In this document: in pieces, positions 48,581-57,722 of the stretch | How positions within the stretch are numbered: the first letter of the stretch is position 1 | Layout of the letters: each line of letters opens with the position of its first letter | Source: Corynebacterium dentalis | GTDB taxonomy: Bacteria > Actinomycetota > Actinomycetes > Mycobacteriales > Mycobacteriaceae | Assembly: GCF_900232865.1 (NCBI RefSeq) | Contig: NZ_OCTS01000005.1 | Location: 124,001-188,000, forward strand | DNA length: 64,000 bases | Direction of reading: 5' to 3' | Translations under genes and position numbers: made by a program | The notes under the pieces: generated by a model | What the model was told of the DNA's origin: nothing | Databases searched by the model: none | Seen by the model: the letters and a program-made list of their open reading frames with translations, nothing else

Positions 48581-50665
48581 TTAGGCCTCGCGGGATTCCC
48601 TCGCTGCTGCAACTACAGCGTCTGCGGTGATACCGAACTCCCTGAACAATGTCTGGTAGTCAGCGGAAGCACCGTAATGCTCCAAGGACACGTTCCGGCC
48701 CTTGGTGCCGGTGAAGCGGAACCACGGCATGGCGATACCGGCCTCCACGGACACGCGGACAGTGACTTCTGGAGGAAGCACGGAATCGATGTATGCCTGA
48801 TCCTGCTCGAGGAACCATTCCATACATGGAACGGAGACCACGCGAGTTGGGATGGACTCACCTTCGAGAGTCTCAGCGGCTTCTACGGCCAGCTGCACCT
48901 CGGAGCCGGTCGCCAGAAGGATCACCTCCGGCGTGCCGGAGGATGCCTCGCGCAAGATGTAGGCACCGCGTGCCACACCTTCGGCCGCCTTATCCTTGGT
49001 TCCCTCCAGCACAGGTACGTTCTGGCGAGTCAACACCAGGGCCTTCGGTGACTCAGGAGCCTTCAGCGCCTGCACCCAACCGGCAGCGGTTTCATTCGCA
49101 TCCGCCGGACGGATGACGTACAGGTGAGGGATCGCTCGCAGGGCAGCGAGGTGCTCAACAGGCTGGTGGGTCGGGCCATCTTCGCCCAGACCAATCGAGT
49201 CGTGGGTCCACACGTGGTAGACGTCGGACTTCATCAACGCGCCCAAACGAACCGCACCGCGGGCGTAATCGGAAAACTGCAGGAACGTCGCGCCGTAGGG
49301 GCGTGTTGGTCCGTGCAAGGCGATGCCGTTGAGGATCGCTGCCATCGCGTGCTCGCGAATGCCGAAGTGCAGGTTGCGGCCGCCGGGCTCGGCAGTGAAC
49401 TTGCGGGTGGTGATGGCCTCAGGGCCGAAGGATGAGGAACCCTTGATGATGGTGTTGGTGGAGCCGGCGAGATCGGCGGAGCCACCCCACAGCTCAGGCA
49501 TAGCTGCACCCAAGGCCTGCAAGCTGGCCTCGGAGGCCTTCCGGGTGGCGATGGACTCGCCAGCTTCCCACGTAGGAATGTCCGCAGTGAGATCAGCAGG
49601 CAGCTCGCGAGCGAAAAGACGATCAAAGAGCTGCTTGTTCTCTGGGTTTGCCTCAGCCCACTTGTCAAACTGCTCATTCCACTCAGCGTGTGCATCAGAC
49701 CCGCGCTGCTGCAGCTCGCGGGTATGGTTGATGACGTTGTCCTCAACAGGGAATGGCTGGTCTGTGAAGCCCAGCTCCTGCTTGATCTCGCTGATCTCCT
49801 CGGCACCCAGCGCCGCTCCGTGGGATGCACCCGTGTTCATGGCGTTCGGTGCAGGGTAGGCGATCACAGAGCGCAGGCGGATGAACGTGGGGCGAGAGGT
49901 TTCGGCCTGTGCCTTCTCCACGGCATCGAGAATGCCCTCTACATCCTCGCCGGTCACCTCAAGGGTCTGCCAACCGTACGCCTCGTAGCGCTTCACCACG
50001 TCCTCATTAAAGGCGATGGTGGTCTCGTCCTCGATGGAGATGCCGTTGTCATCCCAGAAGACGATGAGGTTGCCCAACTGCTGGGTGCCGGCGATGGAGC
50101 TAGCCTCGCCCGTCACACCTTCCTGCATATCGCCATCGGAAGCGATGACGTAGATGTAGTGATCGAAAGGGGACTGACCTTCAGCAGCGTTTGGGTCGAA
50201 CAGTGCGCGCTCGCGGCGAGAAGCCATCGCCATGCCCACCGCAGAAGCTAGTCCCTGTCCCAGTGGCCCGGTGGTGATCTCCACCCCGTCGGTGTGGTGC
50301 ACCTCAGGGTGGCCAGGGGTCTTAGAACCCCACGTGCGCAGAGCCTGCAGGTCTTCCACCTCGAGGCCAAAACCACCCAAGTACAGCTGGATGTACTGCG
50401 TCAGGGAAGAGTGTCCGGCGGAAAGGACGAAGCGATCGCGTCCCACCCAGTGCGGATCACGTGGGTCGTGGCGCAGAACGCGCTGGTACAAGGTGTAAGC
50501 CAAAGGCGCCAGGCTCATTGCGGTGCCTGGGTGGCCGGATCCGCACCGCTCCACGGCATCTGCAGCCAGCACGCGGGTGAGGTCGACAGCACGAGTGTCC
50601 GTCTCGGTCCAATCTTCGGGGTAATTGCGTACGGTGAGGGCTGCAAGTTCAGGGGAGAGAGTCAC
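48581..50665 (-). CDS. tkt: Transketolase
   Basis: The thiamine-diphosphate enzyme transfers two-carbon units. The 694-residue product shows AVERCGSGHPGTAMSLAPLA near residue 40, the ThDP motif DGDMQEGVTGEASS, and HFGIREHAMAAI and THDSIGLGEDGPTHQP in the pyrimidine domain. The start is a GTG behind AGAAAGG. It is divergent from ctaB; TAAAAT on the minus strand in the shared 151-base gap is a candidate -10. Confidence 0.97.
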   Translation of the reverse strand: MTLSPELAALTVRNYPEDWTETDTRAVDLTRVLAADAVERCGSGHPGTAMSLAPLAYTLYQRVLRHDPRDPHWVGRDRFVLSAGHSSLTQYIQLYLGGFGLEVEDLQALRTWGSKTPGHPEVHHTDGVEITTGPLGQGLASAVGMAMASRRERALFDPNAAEGQSPFDHYIYVIASDGDMQEGVTGEASSIAGTQQLGNLIVFWDDNGISIEDETTIAFNEDVVKRYEAYGWQTLEVTGEDVEGILDAVEKAQAETSRPTFIRLRSVIAYPAPNAMNTGASHGAALGAEEISEIKQELGFTDQPFPVEDNVINHTRELQQRGSDAHAEWNEQFDKWAEANPENKQLFDRLFARELPADLTADIPTWEAGESIATRKASEASLQALGAAMPELWGGSADLAGSTNTIIKGSSSFGPEAITTRKFTAEPGGRNLHFGIREHAMAAILNGIALHGPTRPYGATFLQFSDYARGAVRLGALMKSDVYHVWTHDSIGLGEDGPTHQPVEHLAALRAIPHLYVIRPADANETAAGWVQALKAPESPKALVLTRQNVPVLEGTKDKAAEGVARGAYILREASSGTPEVILLATGSEVQLAVEAAETLEGESIPTRVVSVPCMEWFLEQDQAYIDSVLPPEVTVRVSVEAGIAMPWFRFTGTKGRNVSLEHYGASADYQTLFREFGITADAVVAAARESREA

Positions 50666-50816
50666 TGAATTCGCCTTTCTGCAGACACAGTCAAGAGTCC
50701 GTCAAGTTGTGGAAAACGCTGTTACTCCAACTATTTTAGAGTCTCTTAAGCTTCATCGTGGCCAACGGTGGCCTGTTTCTTGTCTCGCTTGTCCTCGGGT
50801 AGCGTAGATAGGACGA

Positions 50817-51803
50817 TTGAGCAGGTTGCGCAAAGTGGAGAAAAGTGAGGCGAGACGCTCGGTGAATAGGTTCGCTGACACAGTCAAGGCATACGTTGCT
50901 TTGACGAAACCTAGGGTCATTGAATTGCTCCTAGTCGCGGCAATCCCGACGATGCTTCAGGCCGAACGAGGCGAAGTGAACTTCGGGCTCATCCTGCTCA
51001 CCCTAGTGGGTGGCTGGATGGGCGCAGCATCCGCAAACACCTTCAACATGGTGGCGGATTATGACATTGACCAGAAGATGCGCCGCACCAGGCGCCGTCC
51101 GTTGGCCAAGGAATCCGTGTCCTTACGCAGCGCGACCATCTTTGGCTGGGTGTTGATGATCGCCAGTTTCCTCTGGCTGTGGCTGCTGGCGCATTCCTTG
51201 CTCGCAGGCTTTTTCATCCTGTTGACCATCTGGTTCTACGTTTACGTGTACACCAAGTGGCTGAAGCGCCGGACCTGGCAGAACGTTATTTGGGGCGGCG
51301 CTGCAGGCTGCATGCCAGTTGCTGTTGGCTGGGCCGTGATCACGGATAACAACGGTGGTGCACTGTCTGCTGGTTGGCATTCCTGGGCACAGGCGCTGAT
51401 CTTATTCATGATCGTGTTCTTCTGGACTCCGCCGCACACCTGGGCTCTCGGCATGCGTTACCGCGAGGATTACGAGGCCGCGGGCGTACCAATGATGCCC
51501 GTCGTCAAGCCACCCCTCGAGGTCACCCGCCAGATCCTGCTTTACACCTGGGCCACAGTGATCACCTCGCTGCTGTTGGTACCCGCCGCCAGCTGGATTT
51601 ACGCGGCAGCTGCCGTGGCCAGCGGTTTGTGGTTCATCATCATGGCCACGCGCCTGCACAGCGGCGTGACGAAGGGCACCCCGGTCAAGCCGATGCAGTT
51701 GTTCTTCCTGTCCAACAACTACTTGTCGGTTCTCTTCGTTGCCCTTTCTGTCGACGCCGTGCTTGGCTGGGACAACTTCTTTACCATCGTTTCTGGTTCT
51801 TAA
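50817..51803 (+). CDS. ctaB: Protoheme IX farnesyltransferase
   Basis: The UbiA-type membrane enzyme makes heme O for the cytochrome aa3 oxidase. The product (up to 328 residues) has about nine hydrophobic segments. The prenyl-diphosphate Asp motif sits in [19 protein letters not shown], and [25 protein letters not shown] is the second loop motif. The start is probably TTG at 50817; a GTG at 50835 is possible. It is divergent from tkt and convergent with ctaA. Confidence 0.95.
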   Translation: MSRLRKVEKSEARRSVNRFADTVKAYVALTKPRVIELLLVAAIPTMLQAERGEVNFGLILLTLVGGWMGAASANTFNMVADYDIDQKMRRTRRRPLAKESVSLRSATIFGWVLMIASFLWLWLLAHSLLAGFFILLTIWFYVYVYTKWLKRRTWQNVIWGGAAGCMPVAVGWAVITDNNGGALSAGWHSWAQALILFMIVFFWTPPHTWALGMRYREDYEAAGVPMMPVVKPPLEVTRQILLYTWATVITSLLLVPAASWIYAAAAVASGLWFIIMATRLHSGVTKGTPVKPMQLFFLSNNYLSVLFVALSVDAVLGWDNFFTIVSGS

Positions 51804-51835
51804 TAGCCAAGGAGGGCTGCACAGTGCGGCCCATC

Positions 51836-51887
51836 ACGAAAGCCCCTTCCACCCGGAATATTCTTTGCCCGGGAGAAGGGGCTTCGT
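51836..51887. terminator. Terminator-like hairpin between convergent ctaB and ctaA
   Basis: ACGAA-A-GCCCCTTC (51836-51849) pairs with GAAGGGGCTTCGT (51875-51887), leaving one bulged A. A smaller CCCGG/CCGGG stem lies inside. It is positioned to stop both transcripts, though neither side has a clear T-run. Confidence 0.7.
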
Positions 51888-51923
51888 AGTTAAGTCACTG
51901 GCTAGCGCAGAGTCACTGAGAAC

Positions 51924-53054
51924 CTAGCTGTTGGCGTGATAATCGACGCGATTGAGGAGCTTGGCGTCGGCAAATGGAGAGCCTGTATGCGCCGCATCGC
52001 CGCCCAGAAGACGACTACGCTGCGCCCACAACAACCCGGTCACCAAAGTGGTCAGGCCGGAACCGAGGACGTGGACGGGAACCGTCCAGGTGGGCACGCC
52101 CAGCCAGTACTGGACGATGCCAATCGCACCCTGCAGCACGATGGCGCCCACGAGCCACACGGCGGTGACCTTGAGGTTGCGCCCCACTTGGAGGGCGAAA
52201 AGACCCGCCAGCAGGCCCACAGTGATACCCAAGTAGAGGTACATGCCATGGGCGTGAATGTGCGCAATCTCTATCAGCGGGAACTGAAAACGGTGCTCGG
52301 GGAGGATGGCCTCGTCGCCGGCGTGCGGGCCGGCGCCCGTGACCAACGTGCCCGTGATCAGAACCAACGCAAGTGCGACTGCAGAACCGTGAGCCAGTGC
52401 GGTTAGAGGGCCAGGCATCAGTGCTACGCGCTCACCGTCATCGGGCTCACCAATGCGAACCACAAGGACAGCCGCGAAGAACACCAACAGCATGGACGGC
52501 AGGAAGTGCAGCGCCACGACCCACCACGTCAGGTCCATCCGCACGGAGATGCCACCGATGACCGCCTGAGCGATGATGCCCAAGCCCTGCACAAAGGCCA
52601 TGTTGAGGATGGAAAGCCTGCGCGCGGCGCGAAGCACCGCGATGAAGGCCACCAGTGCTGCGATGATCAGCACAAAGGTCAGCATTCGGTTGCCGAACTC
52701 GATGGCTTGGTGAATCCACGGGGCGGCACCAGCAGTGGGGAACAGGGAGCCCGGGTGGCACTCGGGCCACGTGTTGCACCCCAAGCCAGAGCCCGTCACG
52801 CGAACCAGGGAACCGGTGAATGTGATGCCGGTTTGGCAGATCAACAAGATGATGGCCAGGATCCGCTGGGTACGGACCGTCGGAATTTTCACGGGGCGCG
52901 GAAACCCAAACGAGTTATCCAGATCGTGGAGCCGAGCATAAAAGCGATCGAGCCCCCGTGCCAGCGGGTTTTCCTGAAGTTGCGCGCGTTCTCGCATAGT
53001 TTGAACCACGCTTCCTAGCCTATCGCCGATGCTGGCTGGTACCCAATTCCCCAT
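51924..53054 (-). CDS. ctaA: Heme A synthase CtaA
   Basis: The membrane enzyme oxidises heme O to heme A. The 376-residue product has about eight membrane segments. Heme-liganding histidines appear in WIHQAIEFGNRMLTF, VALHFLPSMLLV, IEIAHIHAHGMYLY and VPVHVLGSGL. The external cysteine pair is in GCNTWPECHPGSLFP. The N-terminal 50 residues before the first membrane segment are longer than usual. It faces ctaB, its pathway partner. Confidence 0.94.
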   Translation of the reverse strand: MGNWVPASIGDRLGSVVQTMRERAQLQENPLARGLDRFYARLHDLDNSFGFPRPVKIPTVRTQRILAIILLICQTGITFTGSLVRVTGSGLGCNTWPECHPGSLFPTAGAAPWIHQAIEFGNRMLTFVLIIAALVAFIAVLRAARRLSILNMAFVQGLGIIAQAVIGGISVRMDLTWWVVALHFLPSMLLVFFAAVLVVRIGEPDDGERVALMPGPLTALAHGSAVALALVLITGTLVTGAGPHAGDEAILPEHRFQFPLIEIAHIHAHGMYLYLGITVGLLAGLFALQVGRNLKVTAVWLVGAIVLQGAIGIVQYWLGVPTWTVPVHVLGSGLTTLVTGLLWAQRSRLLGGDAAHTGSPFADAKLLNRVDYHANS

Positions 53055-53141
53055 TCAGGGGAAATCTGGGGAGGTAGCGAATGCGCTAACCCGGCTGGGC
53101 TTTTTCGCTATCAGTATGAGCGAGACAAGTGGGCGTGAAGA

Positions 53142-53945
53142 TTAGTCAGTGTCCATGGTGAAGCTGAACAGCTTGAACGTCAGGCCGATTCCCACCACAG
53201 ACCAGACCAGCAAAATGAGCACGGAAATCACGTCAAAGCGTCCCTCATTGAGCGCTGCGGAGAAGCCATCGGTCAAAGCAACAGACGGAATGATCTTCAT
53301 CAGTTGGGAAGCGGAATCGCTGAGACCATCAGCCATAGTGGTAAATACAGCCGCGCCAAGGAAGATGAACCAGATGGTGTTCGCCAGCGCCAACACCATC
53401 TCAGAGCTCAGTGTTCCGCCCAGCAGCAACCCGAAACTAGTGAATGCTGCCACTCCGCATACGCCCACCACCACGGCAAAAACGATGCCGGTCAGGTCTG
53501 GACGCCACCCCAAAAGAGCGGCCACCACACTGAGGATCACCACTTGCACGGAGACCACAACAGCAACCGCGCACACCTTTCCGCCGATCAAGGCCCAGGT
53601 AGGGACACCGGAAGCGCCAATGCGCTTCAACGCACCATATCGGCGATCAAAAGCCACAGCGATTGCCTGGCCAGTAAACGAAGCACCCATCAGCGCAATG
53701 GCCAGCGTCATCGGATAGACAGCCTGCACGTTGCGATCTTGAATCAAACCCGGCAGCACAGACAGGCCGACGAGCATCACCAAGGGAATCACCAGGGACA
53801 GCAATTGCTGCTCGCCGTGACGCAGAAACAAAATGGATTCCATCGTGGCCTGAGCCTGCAGAATTTTGGCGGGCTTGGCAGGCCGCGAATCTGGGGTGAA
53901 GGTGCCCGGCTCAAAGCGGCTAGGTACGGATGTGGATTGGCTCAT
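53142..53945 (-). CDS. ABC transporter permease
   Basis: A 267-residue protein with about six hydrophobic segments and the ABC-2 exporter layout. There is a short cytoplasmic N-terminus, then LLSLVIPLVMLVGLSVLPGL. The segment YGALKRIGASGVP is typical of ABC-2 permeases. The ATG overlaps the stop of the ATPase gene by one base (TAATG), so the pair forms one transporter. The same pair lies between ctaA and mptB in related genomes; the substrate is unknown. Confidence 0.85.
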   Translation of the reverse strand: MSQSTSVPSRFEPGTFTPDSRPAKPAKILQAQATMESILFLRHGEQQLLSLVIPLVMLVGLSVLPGLIQDRNVQAVYPMTLAIALMGASFTGQAIAVAFDRRYGALKRIGASGVPTWALIGGKVCAVAVVVSVQVVILSVVAALLGWRPDLTGIVFAVVVGVCGVAAFTSFGLLLGGTLSSEMVLALANTIWFIFLGAAVFTTMADGLSDSASQLMKIIPSVALTDGFSAALNEGRFDVISVLILLVWSVVGIGLTFKLFSFTMDTD

Positions 53946-54943
53946 TAGCGGATCTCCCGTCCCGTAATGAAGAGGAAAATATCTTCCAAACTTTGCTTGT
54001 TCACATTGAGATCCCGGATCAGCACGTCCTGTTCTGCCACAGCAGCGGCGATTTCTGCCACGCCACGAGGGGTTACCTCCGCCACTTCAATGCGCACGGT
54101 AGTGGGGTCCTCCTCCTCCGCAGACACTGCGAAACCAGGAAGGCGTGGCGAGAGCTTGTTCGTCAGCTGTTGAGCATCCACGGGTGAATCCGTCTGCAGA
54201 ATCACCTGGTGTAATTCCGCGCCGCCTTGTCCAGCACTGCTGGTCAGCTCCGCAGGAGTTCCCTGCGCCACCACGGTTCCGCGATCCACGATGACCACCC
54301 GGTCCGCCAGAGCCTCTGCCTCATCCATCAGGTGTGTGGTCAGTACTACGGTCACGCCATCCCTTCGCAGCGAGCGCACCAGATCCCAGACCACCAGTCG
54401 CGACTGGGCATCCAGACCTGCCGTGGGTTCGTCGAGGAAAATCAGTTCTGGCCGTCCGACAAGAGCGCAGGCCAGGGAGAGACGTTGTTGTTGGCCGCCG
54501 GACAGGCGTCGGTACGGGGTCTTGATGTACGACGCCATGCCCACCGTCTCTAACAGCCAATCCACGTCCAAAGGATTGTCTGAATACGAGGCCACGAGGC
54601 GGAGCATCTCTCCGACACGAACTCCCGGGTAGGCTCCGCCACCCTGGAGCATCACGCCAATGCGGCCGCGAACCTCATCAGTGTGAACACAAGGGTCTAA
54701 ACCGAAAACGCGGACGCTGCCTGCGTCGGGAGATAAGAAACCTTCGCACAATTCCACGGTGGTGGTCTTACCCGCGCCGTTGGGCCCAAGGAGTGCCAAG
54801 ACCTCGCCGCGATTGACGTGGAGATCCAGGCCATCGACGGCGGTTTCCTCACCAAATCGCTTGACCACGGAATGCAAGCTCAGGACCAGTGCGGAATCCT
54901 CCGCGCTGCTTCGCGTGTTCTTGTGGGAGCTGTCATCGGTCAC
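53945..54943 (-). CDS. ABC transporter ATP-binding protein
   Basis: A 332-residue exporter-type ATPase. It has Walker A ALLGPNGAGKTTTVELCEGF, the Q-loop VMLQGGGAYPG, the signature YRRLSGGQQQRLSLACAL and Walker B LIFLDEPTAGLDAQSR, plus an H-loop in VVLTTHLMDEAE. A C-terminal domain of about 100 residues follows. The start is a GTG with TAAGGT placed 8 bases upstream and no ribosome-binding site. The partner permease follows. Confidence 0.93.
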   Translation of the reverse strand: MTDDSSHKNTRSSAEDSALVLSLHSVVKRFGEETAVDGLDLHVNRGEVLALLGPNGAGKTTTVELCEGFLSPDAGSVRVFGLDPCVHTDEVRGRIGVMLQGGGAYPGVRVGEMLRLVASYSDNPLDVDWLLETVGMASYIKTPYRRLSGGQQQRLSLACALVGRPELIFLDEPTAGLDAQSRLVVWDLVRSLRRDGVTVVLTTHLMDEAEALADRVVIVDRGTVVAQGTPAELTSSAGQGGAELHQVILQTDSPVDAQQLTNKLSPRLPGFAVSAEEEDPTTVRIEVAEVTPRGVAEIAAAVAEQDVLIRDLNVNKQSLEDIFLFITGREIR

Positions 54944-54949
54944 GGTGAA

Positions 54950-56698
54950 TCACCTTACCGCGTTGCCTTTACGACGTTTCAATGCCCGTAGTTGGGTGCC
55001 TTCCCAGTATTGTCCTGTTTTCAGCGCAGCAGATAGTTCCGGGTTGGCCCTGCTGATAATCCAGGCTAGGAGAGCGACCGCGGCGAAAATGCCCACGAAC
55101 ATGGCGTAGATATAAAACACGGTTCCCGGTGGCAGGCTCAAACCCTTGGGCAAGATAAAAAAGCTAAACGCCACGGAGTATCCGGAGACCAACCATATAA
55201 AGAAATCCCTATTGGCCCAGGCTGCGAGCGGGAAGATCGCCCAAAGCAGGTACCAAGGGTGGACTACGGGGAAGAAGATAACTAGGCAGAACATCGACAC
55301 GCCGAGCCCGCCCGTGGGGTGAATGCGGCTCTTGAACGTGGCCCACAGCATGCGGCTCACCCACGCCAGGCCCACCACAATGCCCAGCGCTCGGAACACG
55401 GACAGGGCAACTGCCTGGTGGTCGCCCAAGCCCAGCAACATGCCGAGTAGCGCCGAGGCCAAGCCAGTGACCGTAGATACGGACATCCACGAAACGATTT
55501 CCGCAGCACCACCCTGGGAGAGCACCCATCCGAAACCTACGCCGGTGAGCAAGGACAAAAGCACCGAAACGCTCACGGCAATCAGCGCAGAAAGTACCGC
55601 GGCCTTCAGCAGATCGATGATGGTTGCCCCCAACCAGAGGGCGATGGCCACACCGGCGAAGCCTAGGGCGAGGAATGCCGTGACCTTAATGAGCCCCGCA
55701 CACGTGATGACCGACAGACCTGCCAGGATCAGTATCCACCTGCTCAGGGCGGGGCGGGGCAGCTCATCCACTCCGCGCAGCACAAGTTCCAAGCCGGCGA
55801 GCATGAGGCCCAGCATGAGCGCTTCATTATGGATTCCGCCCACGAGGTGCAGGATCGCCAGGGGATTGAGAATGCCCAGCCACATGGCTGTTTGGGGCGC
55901 GACGCGGCAGCGCTTAGCCAAGCGCACGAGAGCCCAGCTGGCAAGCGCCAGCCCGAGCACTGCCACGGTTCGGTGAAGCAACACTGCCCAAAGAATCTGG
56001 TCCTGAGTAATCCAGGAAATAACCGCGCTGTATCCCATGGCGATCGGACCATAAGGCGAAGGGGAGTGGCTCCACATCAAAGGCACGGAGCGTGCGAGGG
56101 GATCTTGTGCACCCAGCAGATCCACGGGACCTGCCGAATAAGGATCCCATCCGCGCGCGCTGATGGAGCCCTGTGCCAGGTAAGAGTAAATATCCTGGGT
56201 GAACAGGGGAGCCGTGAAGATCAACGGCAATACCCACAGAGCAAAGGTGCGCCACAGCACTCGCAGCGGAATCAGCTCCGCGGCCCGCGTCGAAGTCTCT
56301 ACGCAGAACCTGGCGAGAAGTATCCAGGCAATAACCAGCATCGCAATTCCGAAGAACACCAACACGGTGGAGGAGTGCAACATGCGGTTCAGAAACACCA
56401 CCATGCCGATTTTCCACCCGAGGTTTTCTACGACAGGCCAGGCGCCGGCGCCCCAACCGCCCACGGCAATCATGAGGGAACCGACGGTGCCGAGGATCAT
56501 GGCGATGCGCAATCGCAGCTGGTGCGTGGAGCCCACCGGCCACGAAGATCCCTGGTACGGAAAAGACGAGCCGCTGGGCCGGTCCTCGTGCAACTGCGCC
56601 GAGCGCGAACCTGCTTGACCCACGTGAGGGAGCTGCGATTTCAGTGCGCGCAGCGGATGGATGGAGCGCGCTGCTGCCCGAGACCGATTCGATGCCAT
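54950..56698 (-). CDS. mptB: Alpha-(1,6)-mannopyranosyltransferase MptB-like
   Basis: A polyprenol-phosphomannose-dependent glycosyltransferase of the GT-C type, which in corynebacteria builds the lipomannan/lipoarabinomannan mannan core. The product of about 582 residues has a basic start and roughly 13 hydrophobic segments. The first loop shows TQDIYSYLAQGSISARGWDPY, where an Asp in DIYSY fits the GT-C acidic motif. I chose the ATG at 56698, which has TAGACT 8 bases upstream; a TTG at 56728 is also in frame. Neighbours match the usual ABC-mptB-sufR order. Confidence 0.88.
   Translation of the reverse strand: MASNRSRAAARSIHPLRALKSQLPHVGQAGSRSAQLHEDRPSGSSFPYQGSSWPVGSTHQLRLRIAMILGTVGSLMIAVGGWGAGAWPVVENLGWKIGMVVFLNRMLHSSTVLVFFGIAMLVIAWILLARFCVETSTRAAELIPLRVLWRTFALWVLPLIFTAPLFTQDIYSYLAQGSISARGWDPYSAGPVDLLGAQDPLARSVPLMWSHSPSPYGPIAMGYSAVISWITQDQILWAVLLHRTVAVLGLALASWALVRLAKRCRVAPQTAMWLGILNPLAILHLVGGIHNEALMLGLMLAGLELVLRGVDELPRPALSRWILILAGLSVITCAGLIKVTAFLALGFAGVAIALWLGATIIDLLKAAVLSALIAVSVSVLLSLLTGVGFGWVLSQGGAAEIVSWMSVSTVTGLASALLGMLLGLGDHQAVALSVFRALGIVVGLAWVSRMLWATFKSRIHPTGGLGVSMFCLVIFFPVVHPWYLLWAIFPLAAWANRDFFIWLVSGYSVAFSFFILPKGLSLPPGTVFYIYAMFVGIFAAVALLAWIISRANPELSAALKTGQYWEGTQLRALKRRKGNAVR
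54952..54957 (-). promoter_or_regulatory. Candidate -10 hexamer for leaderless ABC ATPase transcript
   Basis: On the minus strand TAAGGT lies 8 bases before the GTG (G at 54943), inside the last codons of mptB. No Shine-Dalgarno is seen. Confidence 0.4.
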
Positions 56699-56706
56699 GA
56701 ATGAGG

Positions 56707-56712
56707 AGTCTA
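56707..56712 (-). promoter_or_regulatory. Candidate -10 hexamer for leaderless mptB transcript
   Basis: On the minus strand TAGACT lies 8 bases before the ATG (A at 56698). It supports this start over the TTG at 56728. Confidence 0.45.
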
Positions 56713-56883
56713 CTTCGTGAGAAGACAAAGAGTCCCTAGCGACTTAAACGAGCCCGGCAATCACGGGCGAATTCTTAGGAAAATGCGCCGGAGGGAAAGG
56801 CTACCCTTAGTGGACACATGGAATTATTTACGTAACATTCATGTTGTCTAATCATGAGCGGCAACGGTCCCGACAGTGTGGGA

Positions 56884-56921
56884 CTTTCGGGTGAAACCTT
56901 AAAAGGTCAACCCCACGAAAG
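56884..56921 (+). promoter_or_regulatory. Nested dyad upstream of sufR, candidate SufR operator
   Basis: Inner arms ACCTT (56896-56900) and AAGGT (56903-56907) lie within GGGT/ACCC (56889-56892 and 56910-56913) and outer CTTTCG/CGAAAG (56884-56889 and 56916-56921). The dyad lies about 70-105 bases before the sufR GTG. A possible promoter, TTTACG-N16-TAATCA (about 56828-56855), lies just upstream. SufR is known to repress its own operon in related bacteria; the match of this site is inferred from position only. Confidence 0.45.
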
Positions 56922-56990
56922 TAGCACAGTGTTTCGAGCGTTCCTTCTCGCCGTCTTGACGAAACAGTAGAGAAACGAGGTGTCAGTCCA

Positions 56991-57719
56991 GTGAGCGATC
57001 ACGATACTCGGCACCGCATTATGCTCCACGTTCTTCGCCACGGACCGATTAGTGCCACGGACATTGCCGAGGAATTTGGCCTTACTGCAGCCGGCGTGCG
57101 GCGCCATCTCGATAACATCGTGGCTGATGGCCACGCGGAAATCGTGACGGTGTCTCGTTCTGGCCAGCGCGGTCGTCCCGCCAAAATGTTCCGCCTGACC
57201 GACGCCGGCCGTAGGCACTTCGGCCATGATTACGACACCCTGGCGCTTTTGGCGCTCCGGGCCCTCAAACAGACCGGTGGAGAAGCTGCGGTAGAAAACT
57301 TTGCCGCACAGCGTATCCATCAGTTGCTCGAGGACTTGGACGTTGACCAAGTGCGCCAGCTCGAGACGAACGACAGTGGGGACGCAACGTCTTCCACTGC
57401 CACTACGCGAGCTGAATCTTCAGACGAAGAAGACGATGTCGTGGGCAAGGCTCGCGCCATCGCTGACGCACTCACTGACCGTGGCTACGCCGCGACGGTG
57501 GATAACTCAGCCGGTGGCGTGCAGATTTGTCGCCATCATTGTCCGATCCAGGATGTCGCGCAAGAGTTCCCTGAACTGTGCGCGGCGGAACACCGGGTGG
57601 TTGCGGAACTACTCGGGCAACATACTCAGCCGCTGGCAACTATCGCTGACGGCAACGGTATCTGCACCACCCACATTCCGCTGACAACCATTCACCCTTC
57701 CCCGACGAAGGAAAGATAG
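56991..57719 (+). CDS. sufR: Iron-sulfur-sensing repressor SufR
   Basis: A DeoR/ArsR-like regulator of 242 residues, the first gene of the suf operon. The N-terminal winged helix shows GPISATDIAEEFGLTAAGVR and a wing RGRPAKMFRLTDAGR. The C-terminal part has four cysteines fit for a cluster: RHHC with a Cys three residues before it (QICRHHC), then ELC and GIC. In mycobacteria and cyanobacteria apo-SufR loses repression when the cluster is lost. The region in between is acidic and low in complexity (about residues 125-150). The start is GTG. Confidence 0.93.
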   Translation: MSDHDTRHRIMLHVLRHGPISATDIAEEFGLTAAGVRRHLDNIVADGHAEIVTVSRSGQRGRPAKMFRLTDAGRRHFGHDYDTLALLALRALKQTGGEAAVENFAAQRIHQLLEDLDVDQVRQLETNDSGDATSSTATTRAESSDEEDDVVGKARAIADALTDRGYAATVDNSAGGVQICRHHCPIQDVAQEFPELCAAEHRVVAELLGQHTQPLATIADGNGICTTHIPLTTIHPSPTKER

Positions 57720-57722
57720 GAA

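Noticed and set aside
53055-53141. Terminator between the ABC permease and ctaA
   Set aside because: Only a 3-4 bp stem can be drawn near the run of T at 53101, too weak to call.
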